From assembly GCF_014836445.1 (NCBI RefSeq), contig NZ_JACSQV010000002.1, positions 258,799-322,798 of the forward strand: a stretch of 64,000 nucleotides of DNA, in the 5' to 3' direction. Below the pieces are notes generated by a model, which saw nothing but the letters and a program-made list of their open reading frames with translations, did no database searches and was not told where the DNA came from. Made by a program: the position numbers and the translations under genes. Below are positions 1-8,895 of this stretch, piece by piece. How positions within the stretch are numbered: the first letter of the stretch is position 1; every line of letters starts with the position of its first letter. The stretch comes from Cellulomonas avistercoris. GTDB lineage: Bacteria > Actinomycetota > Actinomycetes > Actinomycetales > Cellulomonadaceae.

Positions 1-1725
1 GTCCGCCTCGCCCGGGGCCAGCCGGACCCACGCCGAGATGGTGTAGGTGCCGCCGGGGGCGAAGATCGGGTTGACCGGCGTCTGCGCGCCGTGCCAGTTC
101 TGCGTCCGGCCCGACACGAGCATGGCGCCCGTGCCGGTGTGCGCGTCCGTCGTGGTGCGCGCGACGGTGGCGTTGCGGGCCACCCACGGCGTCACACCGG
201 ACTCGAAGTCCGAGCTCAGGACCGTGACGGGGGCGGGGGGCGTCCCCGGGTCGACCGGGCCCGTGCCGCTCGTGGCGCGGGTGACCAGGACGTCGTCGAC
301 GAGGAAGCCGGGGGTCGAGCCCTCCCACGTGCCCGCCTCGAGGACGAACTTGACGGTGCTCGCGTCGACGCCGGCCGGGAGGGTGTAGGTCCCGGTGACG
401 GTCGCCCACGCGGTGCTGCTCAGGGCCACGGGGCCGACGGGCGTGTAGGCGCCGTCGTACATCGTGAAGCGCCCCATCGCGCCGGCGTGCTCCTCGAGCA
501 GCCGCATGCGCGCGCTGAAGGTGTACTCGACGCCCGCCTCGAAGATGCCGGTCGCGGACTCGGCGGTGAACCAGGTCTGGTCGCGGCCGGTCACGCTCAG
601 GGCCTTGCCCTCGCCCTCGGTGACGTACGCGAGCGACGGCGTGCCGCTCTGCCGCAGGTCGCCCAGGGTGCCGTCGTCGAAGCTCGCGGCGGCGACCGTG
701 GTCGCGGTCGGCGTCGGCGTCGGCGTCGGCGTGCCCACGGGGGCCGGGCGCGTGACGCGGATGTCGTCGACCTCGTAGGCGTACAGGCCACCGGTGCTCA
801 GGGCACCGGTGCCGATGAACAGCGCACGCGAGGTGTCCTCGGTGGGCGTGAAGGTGCCGGTGACGGTCTTCCACCCCGTCGCGTCGACGGTCGTGTTGCC
901 GATCCACGTGTAGCCCGGGTCGGTGACGAACCGCAGGTCGGCCGTGCCGGGCGTGCCGGCCGCGAGCCGCGCGCGGGCCGAGACGGTGTACTCGACACCG
1001 GCCTCGAAGTTCGTGACGGGCGACTTGATGCCGTCGTAGTCGTTGGCGCGGTCGGCCACCCGCAGGTGGCGGCCGAGGGTGACGTCGCTCAGCGTCGCGT
1101 TGCCGCTCTGCGTCCAGCCACCGCGGCCCTCGGTCTGGAAGTCGGCGGCGGCGACCGTGACGGGCGTCGCCGGGTCGGTGCCGGGTCGCGTGACGAGCAG
1201 GTCGTCGACGAGGTACGTGTACGCGGCCGAGGACCCGTCGAGGTCGGACGCGCTGAACGTGATGGTCTCGTTCCGGGTCGCGGGGGCGGTCCAGGTGCCG
1301 CTGATCAACGTCCAGCCCACGGCCGTGATGCCGCCGGTGTTGCCGATCCAGTCGTAGGCCGGCGCGCCGGTCTGGAACCGCGCGGACGTCGTGCCGACGG
1401 TCCCGTCGGCGAGCTTCGCGCGGGCGCTGAAGGTGTAGGTCACACCCTCCTCGACGGCGATGGCCGGCGACGTCAGCCCGTCCCAGTCCTCGACACGGTT
1501 CGCGACCTGGAGGACGGTGTCGGTCGGGTAGCTGAGGGTCGGGTTGCCGTTCTGCGCCCAGCCGCTCGACGTCCCGTCCTCGAAGTCGAGGGACAGGACC
1601 GTGACCGGGCCCGCAGCCGTCGCGGACGACAGCGTCGTCCCGACCATCGGTGCTGCGACCAGGGCCACGACAGCGGCCGTCACACCGATACTTTCGTGCA
1701 CCTTACGGCGCCTCTTGACGTGCAT
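1..1725 (-). CDS. Secreted multi-CBM carbohydrate-binding protein, probably a xylanase (5' part only)
   Basis: The 575 codons seen run off the window edge with no stop, so the C-terminal part is missing. A basic N-terminus, a hydrophobic stretch and an A-T-A-A cleavage region form a Sec signal peptide (about residues 1-36). Three modules of roughly 140-170 residues follow, each ending in a V-D-D-(I/L/V)-x-V-T-R-(P/A) strand and starting with a (D/S)FE/D-type strand, as in CBM4/9/22 jelly-roll modules. A fourth begins near residue 500 and holds the CBM22-like NWHGAQTP. A PT repeat linker follows module 2. In Cellulomonas such modules usually precede a GH10 xylanase domain; that domain is not seen, so the enzymatic role is inference. 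The ATG start has AAGGGAG 6 nt upstream. It is probably induced by xylan breakdown products through the upstream palindrome. Confidence 0.85.
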   Translation of the reverse strand, partial: MHVKRRRKVHESIGVTAAVVALVAAPMVGTTLSSATAAGPVTVLSLDFEDGTSSGWAQNGNPTLSYPTDTVLQVANRVEDWDGLTSPAIAVEEGVTYTFSARAKLADGTVGTTSARFQTGAPAYDWIGNTGGITAVGWTLISGTWTAPATRNETITFSASDLDGSSAAYTYLVDDLLVTRPGTDPATPVTVAAADFQTEGRGGWTQSGNATLSDVTLGRHLRVADRANDYDGIKSPVTNFEAGVEYTVSARARLAAGTPGTADLRFVTDPGYTWIGNTTVDATGWKTVTGTFTPTEDTSRALFIGTGALSTGGLYAYEVDDIRVTRPAPVGTPTPTPTPTATTVAAASFDDGTLGDLRQSGTPSLAYVTEGEGKALSVTGRDQTWFTAESATGIFEAGVEYTFSARMRLLEEHAGAMGRFTMYDGAYTPVGPVALSSTAWATVTGTYTLPAGVDASTVKFVLEAGTWEGSTPGFLVDDVLVTRATSGTGPVDPGTPPAPVTVLSSDFESGVTPWVARNATVARTTTDAHTGTGAMLVSGRTQNWHGAQTPVNPIFAPGGTYTISAWVRLAPGEAD

Positions 1726-1852
1726 CGTCGCTCCCTTGCGCAGCACAGCACCCCGCGCGTACGGGGCCGGACCCCTGAACCTAGGGATCCCTGCGGGAAA
1801 GCGGCAGACCTGGTCACCCGTTCAGATGCAGGCAAGTCGTCCGACGTCTGGA

Positions 1853-1861
1853 GAAAGTTTC
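1853..1861. promoter_or_regulatory. Palindromic xylanase-type operator GAAAGTTTC
   Basis: A perfect GAAA-N-TTTC palindrome lies 128-136 nt upstream of the ATG of the carbohydrate-binding gene, between it and the convergent end of nadB. Boxes of this form are reported regulatory elements of Streptomyces xylanase promoters. The match and position are seen; binding by a xylan-responsive repressor is inference. Confidence 0.5.
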
Positions 1862-1885
1862 GGCCCTGGGAACGTGCTCATCGGA

Positions 1886-3604
1886 CTATCCGACCGGGCG
1901 GGGCCCGATCTCGACCGATCCGTCCGGTCCCGATTTCACCCCGACGCGCACGCGCCACTCCTCCTTGGTGAGCGGGAAGTCGCTCCGCGCGTGCCCGCCG
2001 CGCGACTCCTCGCGCACCAGCGCCGCCAGCGTGAGCACCGTGGCCACCTGGTGCACGTTGGTCGTCTCCCACTCCGCGAGCTGCGGCACGCCCAGCGGCC
2101 GGCCGTCGTCGCGCCGCTGCTGCGCGTCGGTCGGGATCGCCGCGAGCGCCGTCAGCGCCCGGCGCAGCCCGTCGCCCGAGCGCAGGACCCCGGGCCCGTC
2201 CGTCGCCACGCGCTGCACGCGCGCACGCGACGCCGCGGCCACCAGCGCCTCGGGCCCCGGCCGCGGGCTGGGATCGACGCGCGGCAGGAACCCGCCCTCG
2301 ATGCGCGCGGCGACGTCGCGCGCCGCGCGGTGGGCGAACACGAGCCCCTCGAGCAGCGAGTTCGACGCCAGGCGGTTGGCGCCGTGCACGCCCGTGCACG
2401 CGACCTCCCCCACGGCGTACAGGCCCCTGAGCGACGACCGGCCGTCGAGGTCCGTCACGACGCCGCCCGAGTGGTAGTGCTGCGCCGGCGCGACCGGGAC
2501 CAGGTCGGTGGCGGGGTCGATGCCGTGCTCGGCGAGGCGCTCGTGGATCGTCGGGAAGCGCCGCGCGAAGAAGTCGGCACCCAGGTGCCGCGCGTCCAGC
2601 CAGACGTGGTCCGAGCCGGTCGCCGCGGTCCGCCGCACGATGGCGTGCGCCACGACGTCCCGCGGCGCGAGCTCCGCCAGCGGGTGCTCGTCGGGCATGA
2701 ACCGCACGCCGTCGGTGTCGAGCAGCAGCGCGCCCTCACCGCGCACCGCCTCGCTCACGAGCGTCAGCTGGCCCTTCACGCCCGTCCCCAGCCACAGCAC
2801 CGTGGGGTGGAACTGCACGAACTCGAGGTCGCCCAGCAGCGCACCCGCGCGCAGCGCCGCCGCGATCCCGTCGCCCGTGGCCTGCGCCGGGTTGGTCGAC
2901 GAGCGGTAGACCTGCCCGATGCCACCGGTCGCCAGCAGCACGACGGGTGCGAGCGCGGCGCCGACGCCGTCGCGCGACCCCTCGCCGATGACGTGCAGGG
3001 TCACGCCCGCCACGGCGCCCGGCGTGCCGTCCGGCCCCGGTGCCCCCGTCAGGACGTCGAGCACGAGCGCGTGCTCGATGACCTCGATGCCCGGGTCGTC
3101 GCGCACCGCCTCGATCTGCGCGACGAGCGCCCGGGAGATCTCGGCACCCGTCGCGTCGCCGCCCGCGTGCGCGATGCGGTCCGTCAGGTGCCCGCCCTCA
3201 CGCGTCAGGCTGATCTCGCCGTCCGCGGTGGTGTCGAACACGGCCCCGCGCGCGACGAGCTGGCGCACACGGCGCGGACCCTCGGTGACCAGCGTCTCCA
3301 CGGCCCGGGGGTCGCACAGGCCGCCGCCGGCGACGAGCGTGTCGTGCAGGTGCGCCGCGGGCGAGTCCGTCGGGTCGAGCGCGGCCGCGATGCCGCCCTG
3401 CGCCCAGACCGTGGACCCGGAGGACAGCACGCCCTTGGTGACGAGCAGGACGCGCCGCACACGCGTGCGCAGCTCGAGCGCCGCGGTCAGGCCCGCGATC
3501 CCCGAGCCGACGACGACCGCGTCGGCGTGGACCGTCCAGCCCGGCTCGGGCGCCGCGAGGCGGGTGGCGAGGCGGACGGACGGCAGGTCGGGCGTCACGA
3601 GCAC
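1886..3604 (-). CDS. nadB: L-aspartate oxidase
   Basis: Oxidises L-aspartate to iminoaspartate, the first step of de novo NAD synthesis, using FAD. The 572-residue protein has a dinucleotide-binding GSGIAG motif near residue 35, the fumarate reductase/succinate dehydrogenase family segment TREGGH, the HPTVLW and SEAVRGEGA blocks, and a helical C-terminal domain. I start it at GTG 3604 because TAGGGT sits 7 nt upstream (leaderless pattern); GTG 3598 is the alternative. It lies downstream of panD on the same strand. The nadA and nadC genes usually clustered with it in actinobacteria are not next to it; the next gene downstream is the secreted CBM protein. Confidence 0.93.
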   Translation of the reverse strand: MLVTPDLPSVRLATRLAAPEPGWTVHADAVVVGSGIAGLTAALELRTRVRRVLLVTKGVLSSGSTVWAQGGIAAALDPTDSPAAHLHDTLVAGGGLCDPRAVETLVTEGPRRVRQLVARGAVFDTTADGEISLTREGGHLTDRIAHAGGDATGAEISRALVAQIEAVRDDPGIEVIEHALVLDVLTGAPGPDGTPGAVAGVTLHVIGEGSRDGVGAALAPVVLLATGGIGQVYRSSTNPAQATGDGIAAALRAGALLGDLEFVQFHPTVLWLGTGVKGQLTLVSEAVRGEGALLLDTDGVRFMPDEHPLAELAPRDVVAHAIVRRTAATGSDHVWLDARHLGADFFARRFPTIHERLAEHGIDPATDLVPVAPAQHYHSGGVVTDLDGRSSLRGLYAVGEVACTGVHGANRLASNSLLEGLVFAHRAARDVAARIEGGFLPRVDPSPRPGPEALVAAASRARVQRVATDGPGVLRSGDGLRRALTALAAIPTDAQQRRDDGRPLGVPQLAEWETTNVHQVATVLTLAALVREESRGGHARSDFPLTKEEWRVRVGVKSGPDGSVEIGPRPVG

Positions 3605-3611
3605 GAGGGGG

Positions 3612-3617
3612 ACCCTA
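3612..3617 (-). promoter_or_regulatory. -10 element of nadB, leaderless type
   Basis: TAGGGT (minus strand), 7 nt before GTG 3604, with no Shine-Dalgarno. It supports the GTG at 3604 as start and independent transcription of nadB. Confidence 0.4.
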
Positions 3618-3716
3618 GCGCGCGTCCTCACCACCACCGCCGCGGCGCCGGGACGCGGACGCGCCGCCGGTCCCGCGGGGCGGCCGCCGCACGGCGGCGG
3701 CGGTCCCGCGGTGGCG

Positions 3717-4184
3717 TCAGGGCGTCGGGTCGAGCGCCGCGCGGGCGCTCGCCATCGGGATGCCCGAGGCGACCAGACCCGTCCGCTCGGTCCACGCGTC
3801 GGGGACCTGGCCCGGGTCGTCGCCCGTGTCGACGACCCGGTTGTCGGCGTCGACGAGCACGACGTGCGGCGTGTACGTGCGCGCCTCGGCGTCGGACATC
3901 GTCCCGTAGGTGATGACGATGACGACGTCCCCCGGGTGCACCAGGTGGGCCGCCGCGCCGTTGACGCAGACCTGCCCCTCACCGGGCTCGCCGGCGATCG
4001 CGTACGTCGTCAGGCGCGCGCCGTTGGTGACGTCGACGACGTCGACCTGCTGCCCCGGCAGGATGTCCGCCGCCGCGAGCAGGTCCGCGTCGATCGTGAT
4101 CGAGCCGACGTAGTGCAGGTCGGCGGCCGTGACGGTCGCGCGGTGCACCTTGCCGGTCATCATCGTGCGCTGCAGCGTGGTCAC
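3717..4184 (-). CDS. panD: Aspartate 1-decarboxylase
   Basis: Makes beta-alanine from L-aspartate for pantothenate synthesis. The proenzyme self-cleaves to create a pyruvoyl cofactor; the processing site is the Gly27-Ser28 pair in HYVGSITID. The conserved [12 protein letters not shown] and ITYGTM segments are present. At 155 residues it is longer than the usual 120-140, with a C-terminal tail of about 30 residues that is not conserved in the core family. The start overlaps the panC stop by 4 bp, so the two are translationally coupled. Confidence 0.96.
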   Translation of the reverse strand: MTTLQRTMMTGKVHRATVTAADLHYVGSITIDADLLAAADILPGQQVDVVDVTNGARLTTYAIAGEPGEGQVCVNGAAAHLVHPGDVVIVITYGTMSDAEARTYTPHVVLVDADNRVVDTGDDPGQVPDAWTERTGLVASGIPMASARAALDPTP

Positions 4185-5173
4185 GCGGCACCTCCGTCCG
4201 TCAGGTCCGCCGCGCGCCCGCCGCGGTCGGGTGCGCCGCCCCGGCCGGCGGACGCGCCGTGCAGCGTCAGCGGTGCGTTGTCGATGAGGCGCGTCGCCCC
4301 GACACGCGCCGCGAGCAGCAGGACGGCCTGCGACGTCCCGGCACCGGCGGGCTCGAACGTCGCCGGGTCGACCAGCGCGACGTAGTCCACGGCGTCCTGG
4401 TCGGACAGCCGCTCGTCGAGCACCGCCCGCGCGGCGGCGACGACCGCGTCGGGGCCCCGGCCCGCGTCGGCGACGCGGCGACCGGCGTCCAGCGCGGCCG
4501 ACAGGGCCAGCGCGCGCTCACGCTCCTCGGGCGACAGGTAGGCGTTGCGGCTCGAGCGCGCGAGCCCGTCGTCCTCCCGCACGGTCGCGTGGACCGCGAC
4601 GTCGACGGGCACGTCGAGGTCGCGCACCAGGCGACGCACCGCGGCGACCTGCTGGGCGTCCTTCTGGCCGAAGACCGCCACGTCCGGCCGCGTCAGGTGC
4701 AGGAGCTTGAGCACGACCGTCAGGACACCGTCGAGGTGGCCCGGCCGCGACTCGCCCTCGAGCACCTCGCCGATGCGTCCCGCCGTCACGCGCACCACGG
4801 GGTCGCCGTCGGGGTACACGACGTCGACCGTCGGCGCGAACACCACGTCCTGGGGCCGCAGCAGGCCCGGACCGGACAGCAGCGCGAGGTCGCCCTCGAG
4901 GTCGCGCGGGTAGCGCGCGAGGTCCTCGGTGGGCCCGAACTGCAGCGGGTTGACGAAGATCGTCACCACCACGAGGTCGGCGAGCGAGCGCGCGTGCTCG
5001 ACGAGCGCGAGGTGGCCGGCGTGCAGCGCGCCCATCGTCATCACCACGGCGCGCCGGTACGGGCGCCTGCCGGTGTCCGCCTCGGCGCGCGGCAGCGACG
5101 AGGCGTCCTGCGCGGCCAGCGCCGCGGCCAGCGCGTCGCGGTCGCGCACGAGCGCGGGGTGGGTGGTGGTCAT
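4181..5173 (-). CDS. panC: Pantothenate synthetase
   Basis: ATP-dependent ligase joining pantoate and beta-alanine. The 330-residue protein has the nucleotidyltransferase HIGH-type motif [10 protein letters not shown] (residues 45-54), then [13 protein letters not shown] and the GQKDAQQ and SSRNAYLS segments that line the ATP and pantoate sites. There is a 4-bp overlap with panD downstream and with the DUF2520 gene upstream (stop at 5170), giving an operon panC-panD. The N-terminal 40 residues are longer than in E. coli. Confidence 0.96.
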   Translation of the reverse strand: MTTTHPALVRDRDALAAALAAQDASSLPRAEADTGRRPYRRAVVMTMGALHAGHLALVEHARSLADLVVVTIFVNPLQFGPTEDLARYPRDLEGDLALLSGPGLLRPQDVVFAPTVDVVYPDGDPVVRVTAGRIGEVLEGESRPGHLDGVLTVVLKLLHLTRPDVAVFGQKDAQQVAAVRRLVRDLDVPVDVAVHATVREDDGLARSSRNAYLSPEERERALALSAALDAGRRVADAGRGPDAVVAAARAVLDERLSDQDAVDYVALVDPATFEPAGAGTSQAVLLLAARVGATRLIDNAPLTLHGASAGRGGAPDRGGRAADLTDGGAA

Positions 5174-6216
5174 GCGTCCTCCTGCGGCGGGGTTCCGCCG
5201 TCCTGTCCCGGGCCGTCCCGCCCGGGGTCCCCGGGGGGCGGCGATCCGTGGTCCTCACCGTGCAACGCCGTGGGGGCCGACTTGATGCCCGCGAGCGCGT
5301 CGAGCGCGTCCCGGGCAGCCTCCGGCCGCACGAGCCCGGCACCGAGCGCGCGTGCCGTCGCCGCGCGCGACAGGGCACCGTAACCCGCCACCACGTCGAC
5401 CGCACCGGTGGTCGCGCCCAGCGCCGTCAGCACCGCGACGTGGTCGGCGACCGTCCCCGCGTCCCCGCGCCGCACGGGCCCGGTCAGCGCGGAGATGGCA
5501 CCCGGCCCGCCGTCGCCGGCCGCGTCCTCGGCACGCAGCGCACCGTCGAGGGCGGCCTCCAGGAGGGGCCGCAGCACGTGGCCCGGCTCCTCGACGCCGG
5601 CCGCGCGCAGCGCCTGCGCGGCCTGCGCGACGAGCACGACCAGGTGGTTCGCACCGTGCGCGAGACCCGCGTGGTAGAGCGGGCGCTGCTCCTCGCCGAC
5701 GACGACGGGCTCGCCCCCGATCTCCACGACGAGCGCCTGGCCGATCGGCAGCACCGGGCCCGGCGCGGTGACGGCGAACGCGCAGCCGACGAGCCGCGAC
5801 AGGTCGAGCGACGTCCCCGTGAACGTCATCGCGGGGTGCAGCGCGAGCGGGATGACGCCCGCGGCGCGCGCCGGCGCGAGGACCGCCGTGCCGAACCGGC
5901 CCGACGTGTGCGCGACGATCTGCCCCGCCTGCCACGCACCGGTCTCCGCGAGCCCGCGCACGAGGGGTTCCAGCGCGTCGTCGGGGACGGCGAGGAGCAC
6001 GAGCTCGGCGCGCCGCACGACCTCCGGCACCTCGAGCACGGGGACGCCGGGCAGCAGCATCGCCGCGCGCTCGCGCGACTCCTGGGACACCGCGGACACG
6101 CCCACGACGGGGTGGCCGGCACCGCGCAGGGCGCTGCCCAGGACGGCGCCGACGCGTCCGGCGCCGATGACGCCGACGCCCAGACGCCCGGGCCGGGACG
6201 CGGGGTCCGCGCTCAC
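5170..6216 (-). CDS. Rossmann-like and DUF2520 domain protein
   Basis: The 348 residues comprise an N-terminal NAD(P)-binding Rossmann fold (VIGAGRVGAVLG near residues 16-27) and a helical DUF2520 C-terminal domain (HPAMTFTG, LAHGANHLVVL). The family resembles ketopantoate reductase/ProC and is routinely found beside panC in actinobacteria, so a role as alternative ketopantoate reductase or in pantothenate supply is plausible but not shown. The GTG start at 6216 overlaps the stop of the upstream PH-domain gene in a GTGA arrangement. The Pro/Gly/Asp-rich C-terminal tail of about 30 residues looks disordered. Confidence 0.88.
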   Translation of the reverse strand: MSADPASRPGRLGVGVIGAGRVGAVLGSALRGAGHPVVGVSAVSQESRERAAMLLPGVPVLEVPEVVRRAELVLLAVPDDALEPLVRGLAETGAWQAGQIVAHTSGRFGTAVLAPARAAGVIPLALHPAMTFTGTSLDLSRLVGCAFAVTAPGPVLPIGQALVVEIGGEPVVVGEEQRPLYHAGLAHGANHLVVLVAQAAQALRAAGVEEPGHVLRPLLEAALDGALRAEDAAGDGGPGAISALTGPVRRGDAGTVADHVAVLTALGATTGAVDVVAGYGALSRAATARALGAGLVRPEAARDALDALAGIKSAPTALHGEDHGSPPPGDPGRDGPGQDGGTPPQEDA

Positions 6217-7805
6217 GTCCGGGGCTCGCCGGGCACGGGCGCCACGGCCTGCGGCGGCTGGGCGCCCGCGACCTGACCCGCGTCGCCGATCGGGGCCGCC
6301 GCGGCACGCATCCACAGCTCCGGGCCGGCGACGGCGCGCGCCTGCCGGGCGCGGCGGGACTGCAGCTCGAGCAGCTCGGCCGCGACGTGCTGGTCGAGGT
6401 GGTCGACGCGCGGCGAGACGGGACCGGGGGTCGAGTGCGTCACGAAGGACGCGAGGTGCAGGCGCCGCTGCAGGGGTCCCTGCTCGAGCGCGATGCTCTG
6501 CGTGCGCTCGTGCGGCACGACGACGACGCTGCGCCACCACCGTCCCGACCGCATGACGAGCGCGGTCCGGGTGACGAGCACGCCGTGCCGGCGGCGGCTC
6601 AGCGGGTCGACCCACCGGGCGCTGCGGGGCGCGGGCGTGAAGCCGCCGTCCCCGTCGAGCCCCGTGAGCGCGGCGTCGAGCATGCACGCCGGGTCGTCCA
6701 CACCCAGGTCCGGCAGGACGAGCCACAGGGCGACACCGGCCTCGGCGCGGGTCGCCACCGGGTGCAGGACCGACCCCTTCTGGGCCTCGGCGTCCGCGCC
6801 GTAGCCGGCGACGTTGATCTCGACCTTCCACCAGTCGTTGCGGCGCCACAGCGGTCCCTGGCTGAGGCGCACGGCCTGGACGCGTCCCGGCGGGACGGTC
6901 TGGGTGCGGGTCTCGGTCAGGCCGTGGCGCAGCCGGATGCCGTCCGGGGACGCCGCCGCGCGGAAGGTCGCGCCGGTGTTGATGCGGCCCCACACGTACC
7001 CGCCGGCACCGAGGACTGCCGGGATCAGCACGAACATGCCGCCGATGTCACCGGCGGCGATGCTGACCACGACCGCGACGACCACGGCGACCAGCACGAA
7101 CCACGGCGGGACCGACCACAGGATGGACCGGATGAGCCGCGGCATGGGCAGCTCGTACACCTGCCGCTCGGGGGCGGCCGCGTAGACGGGTGCGGCGGCC
7201 ACCGCGCCGGGGTGGTCCTGGGCCGCAGCGGGCGACGCGGCGTCGCCGTCGGTCACCGGACCGGACGGCACCGCCACCGCGGCCTGCGGACCGACCCCCG
7301 CGGCGAGCGCGAGGATCTGCGCGCGCAGCGCCGTCGCCTCGGACTCCCGCAGGAACGCCAGCTGCACGGCGGACCCTGCGCCACCGGCGACCTCGAGGTT
7401 GAGCTGCGCGAGCCCCAGCAGCCGCGCGAGCAGCGGCTGGACGACGTCCACGGCCTGCAGCCGGTCGAGGCGCGCCTGGCGCTGCTGCCGGAACAGCAGA
7501 CCCGTGCGCAGGTGGACCGCACCGTCGGTGACGGCGAAGCGCATGACCCGCCACGCCAGGGCGGAGTACACGAAGCCGACGACGCCCACCAGCAGCACGA
7601 CGCCCAGGATGACGAGCCACGCCCGGCCCGGGCCGAGCGTGTCCGCGACGTCGCGCAGCACGTCGGACATCTGGAACCCGATGATCGCGACGAACGCGAC
7701 CAGGGCCTTCCAGCCCCGCAGCGCGGGCGTCACCGGGTGCAGGCGGCGCCAGTCGTAGCCCTCCTCGCCCGCCGACTCCGGCACGGGACGCAGCGCGGTG
7801 CTCAC
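6213..7805 (-). CDS. Membrane protein with repeated bacterial PH (bPH2) domains, YdbT-like
   Basis: A 530-residue protein of the YdbT/DUF304 type. It has two N-terminal transmembrane helices (about residues 30-85), a first PH domain (MRFAVTDGAVHLRTGLLFRQ), another membrane pair around residues 215-265 (ILWSVPPWFVLVAVVVA), and a second and third PH domain (RLRHGLTETRTQTVPPGRV; TALVMRSGRWWRSVVVVPHE). The exact function is unknown. Family members are envelope proteins encoded next to a shorter YdbS-like partner, as here; the 4-bp overlap with that partner suggests a complex. Confidence 0.85.
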   Translation of the reverse strand: MSTALRPVPESAGEEGYDWRRLHPVTPALRGWKALVAFVAIIGFQMSDVLRDVADTLGPGRAWLVILGVVLLVGVVGFVYSALAWRVMRFAVTDGAVHLRTGLLFRQQRQARLDRLQAVDVVQPLLARLLGLAQLNLEVAGGAGSAVQLAFLRESEATALRAQILALAAGVGPQAAVAVPSGPVTDGDAASPAAAQDHPGAVAAAPVYAAAPERQVYELPMPRLIRSILWSVPPWFVLVAVVVAVVVSIAAGDIGGMFVLIPAVLGAGGYVWGRINTGATFRAAASPDGIRLRHGLTETRTQTVPPGRVQAVRLSQGPLWRRNDWWKVEINVAGYGADAEAQKGSVLHPVATRAEAGVALWLVLPDLGVDDPACMLDAALTGLDGDGGFTPAPRSARWVDPLSRRRHGVLVTRTALVMRSGRWWRSVVVVPHERTQSIALEQGPLQRRLHLASFVTHSTPGPVSPRVDHLDQHVAAELLELQSRRARQARAVAGPELWMRAAAAPIGDAGQVAGAQPPQAVAPVPGEPRT

Positions 7806-8323
7806 AGCCCCGCCAGCCGGGCCTCACCGCGCGACGCGAGCCGGTCGCGCAGGCGCGCCGCCTCGGTCGGCGGCAGGCCCGGGATCGTCGCGTCGGTGCC
7901 CGGCGCCGCGGTGTGCAGCTGCACGGTCGCGATGCCCAGGCGGCGCGCGAGGGGCCCGGAGCTGACGTCGACGAACTGCATGCGGCCGTACGGGACCACG
8001 ACGAGCGAGCGGAACATGATGCCCCGGCGGATCAGCAGGTCGTCGTCGCGCTCGGCGTAGCGCAGCGCGCGGACCTGCCGGTGCACCAGCAGCGCGCCCC
8101 ACAGCAGCGCCGCCGCGAGCACCGCGGGCACGGCCCACAGCCACGCCACGTCGAGCGCGGCCGCGAGCGCGACCGTCGGCACGAGGAGGACGACGGCCCA
8201 CACCCCGAGCACGAGGAGCCGGGCCGTGGCCAGGCGCGGGGACACCGCGGTCCACGGGACGTCGTGCAGGTCGAACGGGTCGGCTCCGGACGCGGAGCCC
8301 TGCGTCCCGGGGGTGGTGGTCAT
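7802..8323 (-). CDS. PH domain-containing membrane protein, YdbS-like
   Basis: A 173-residue protein with two adjacent transmembrane helices (about residues 35-80) followed by one bPH2 domain (LLIRRGIMFRSLVVVPYGRM). This is the classical YdbS partner of the downstream YdbT-like gene, with which it overlaps by 4 bp. Start chosen at ATG 8323, preceded by GGGAGGA at 8 nt. Longer in-frame extension upstream is a shadow of the DUF3180 and folBK genes. Confidence 0.85.
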   Translation of the reverse strand: MTTTPGTQGSASGADPFDLHDVPWTAVSPRLATARLLVLGVWAVVLLVPTVALAAALDVAWLWAVPAVLAAALLWGALLVHRQVRALRYAERDDDLLIRRGIMFRSLVVVPYGRMQFVDVSSGPLARRLGIATVQLHTAAPGTDATIPGLPPTEAARLRDRLASRGEARLAGL

Positions 8324-8400
8324 GTGCTCATCCTCCCGCACGGCGCAGGCCCCGCGGATCGGTCCCGCGGACGAGCGGACGGCACGGGCGCTCCTGCGCG

Positions 8401-8895
8401 TCAGCCGACCGACGGGTCCAGGTCGGCTCCGCGCGAGACCGCGGGCTCCTCGGCGTCGGGCGGCGGGATGCGGCACCAGTGCTCGACGACGAGGCCCACG
8501 ACCGCCAGCGCGACCGCACCCAGCACCGCGAGACCGGCGGCCGCCGCACGCGTCGTGCTGCCCGGCACGTCGGCGTCGGTCAGCAGCGACAGCGCCTGCC
8601 CGCCGTACCACCCGGTGAGCAGCGCACCCGTGTAGCACGACGCCTTCGCCAGCACGGCGGTGCGTGCGGCCCGGACCGGGTCCAGCAGCGGCCGCTTGCC
8701 GCGCTGGTACTGCCGCACCGCCCACCCCATCGACAGCACGACGCCGGCGATGACCAGCTCGACCACGACGACGAGCCACGGGACGTCGGGCGGCGTGGCG
8801 GCCCCCCGCCCCACGATCATCCGCATCGCCCACCACGTGACGGCGGCGACGCCGACCGCCAGCAGGACGAGCGTGCGGACGCGGGTGGCGCTCAC
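8401..8895 (-). CDS. DUF3180 membrane protein
   Basis: A 164-residue protein with four predicted transmembrane helices (LVLLAVGVAAVTWWAMRM; VVVELVIAGVVLSMGWAV; SCYTGALLTGWYGG; LAVLGAVALAVVGLVV). The DUF3180 family is restricted to actinobacteria and nearly always follows folK, as here (4-bp overlap with folBK). Molecular function unknown; the fixed position suggests a link to folate or envelope metabolism, but that is inference. Confidence 0.88.
   Translation of the reverse strand: MSATRVRTLVLLAVGVAAVTWWAMRMIVGRGAATPPDVPWLVVVVELVIAGVVLSMGWAVRQYQRGKRPLLDPVRAARTAVLAKASCYTGALLTGWYGGQALSLLTDADVPGSTTRAAAAGLAVLGAVALAVVGLVVEHWCRIPPPDAEEPAVSRGADLDPSVG

Noticed and set aside
91..3913. Long plus-strand open frames (up to 790 codons) over the first 4 kb
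   Set aside because: They are antisense shadows of the CBM gene, nadB and panD in GC-rich DNA; composition is Arg/Gly/Ala noise with no motifs.
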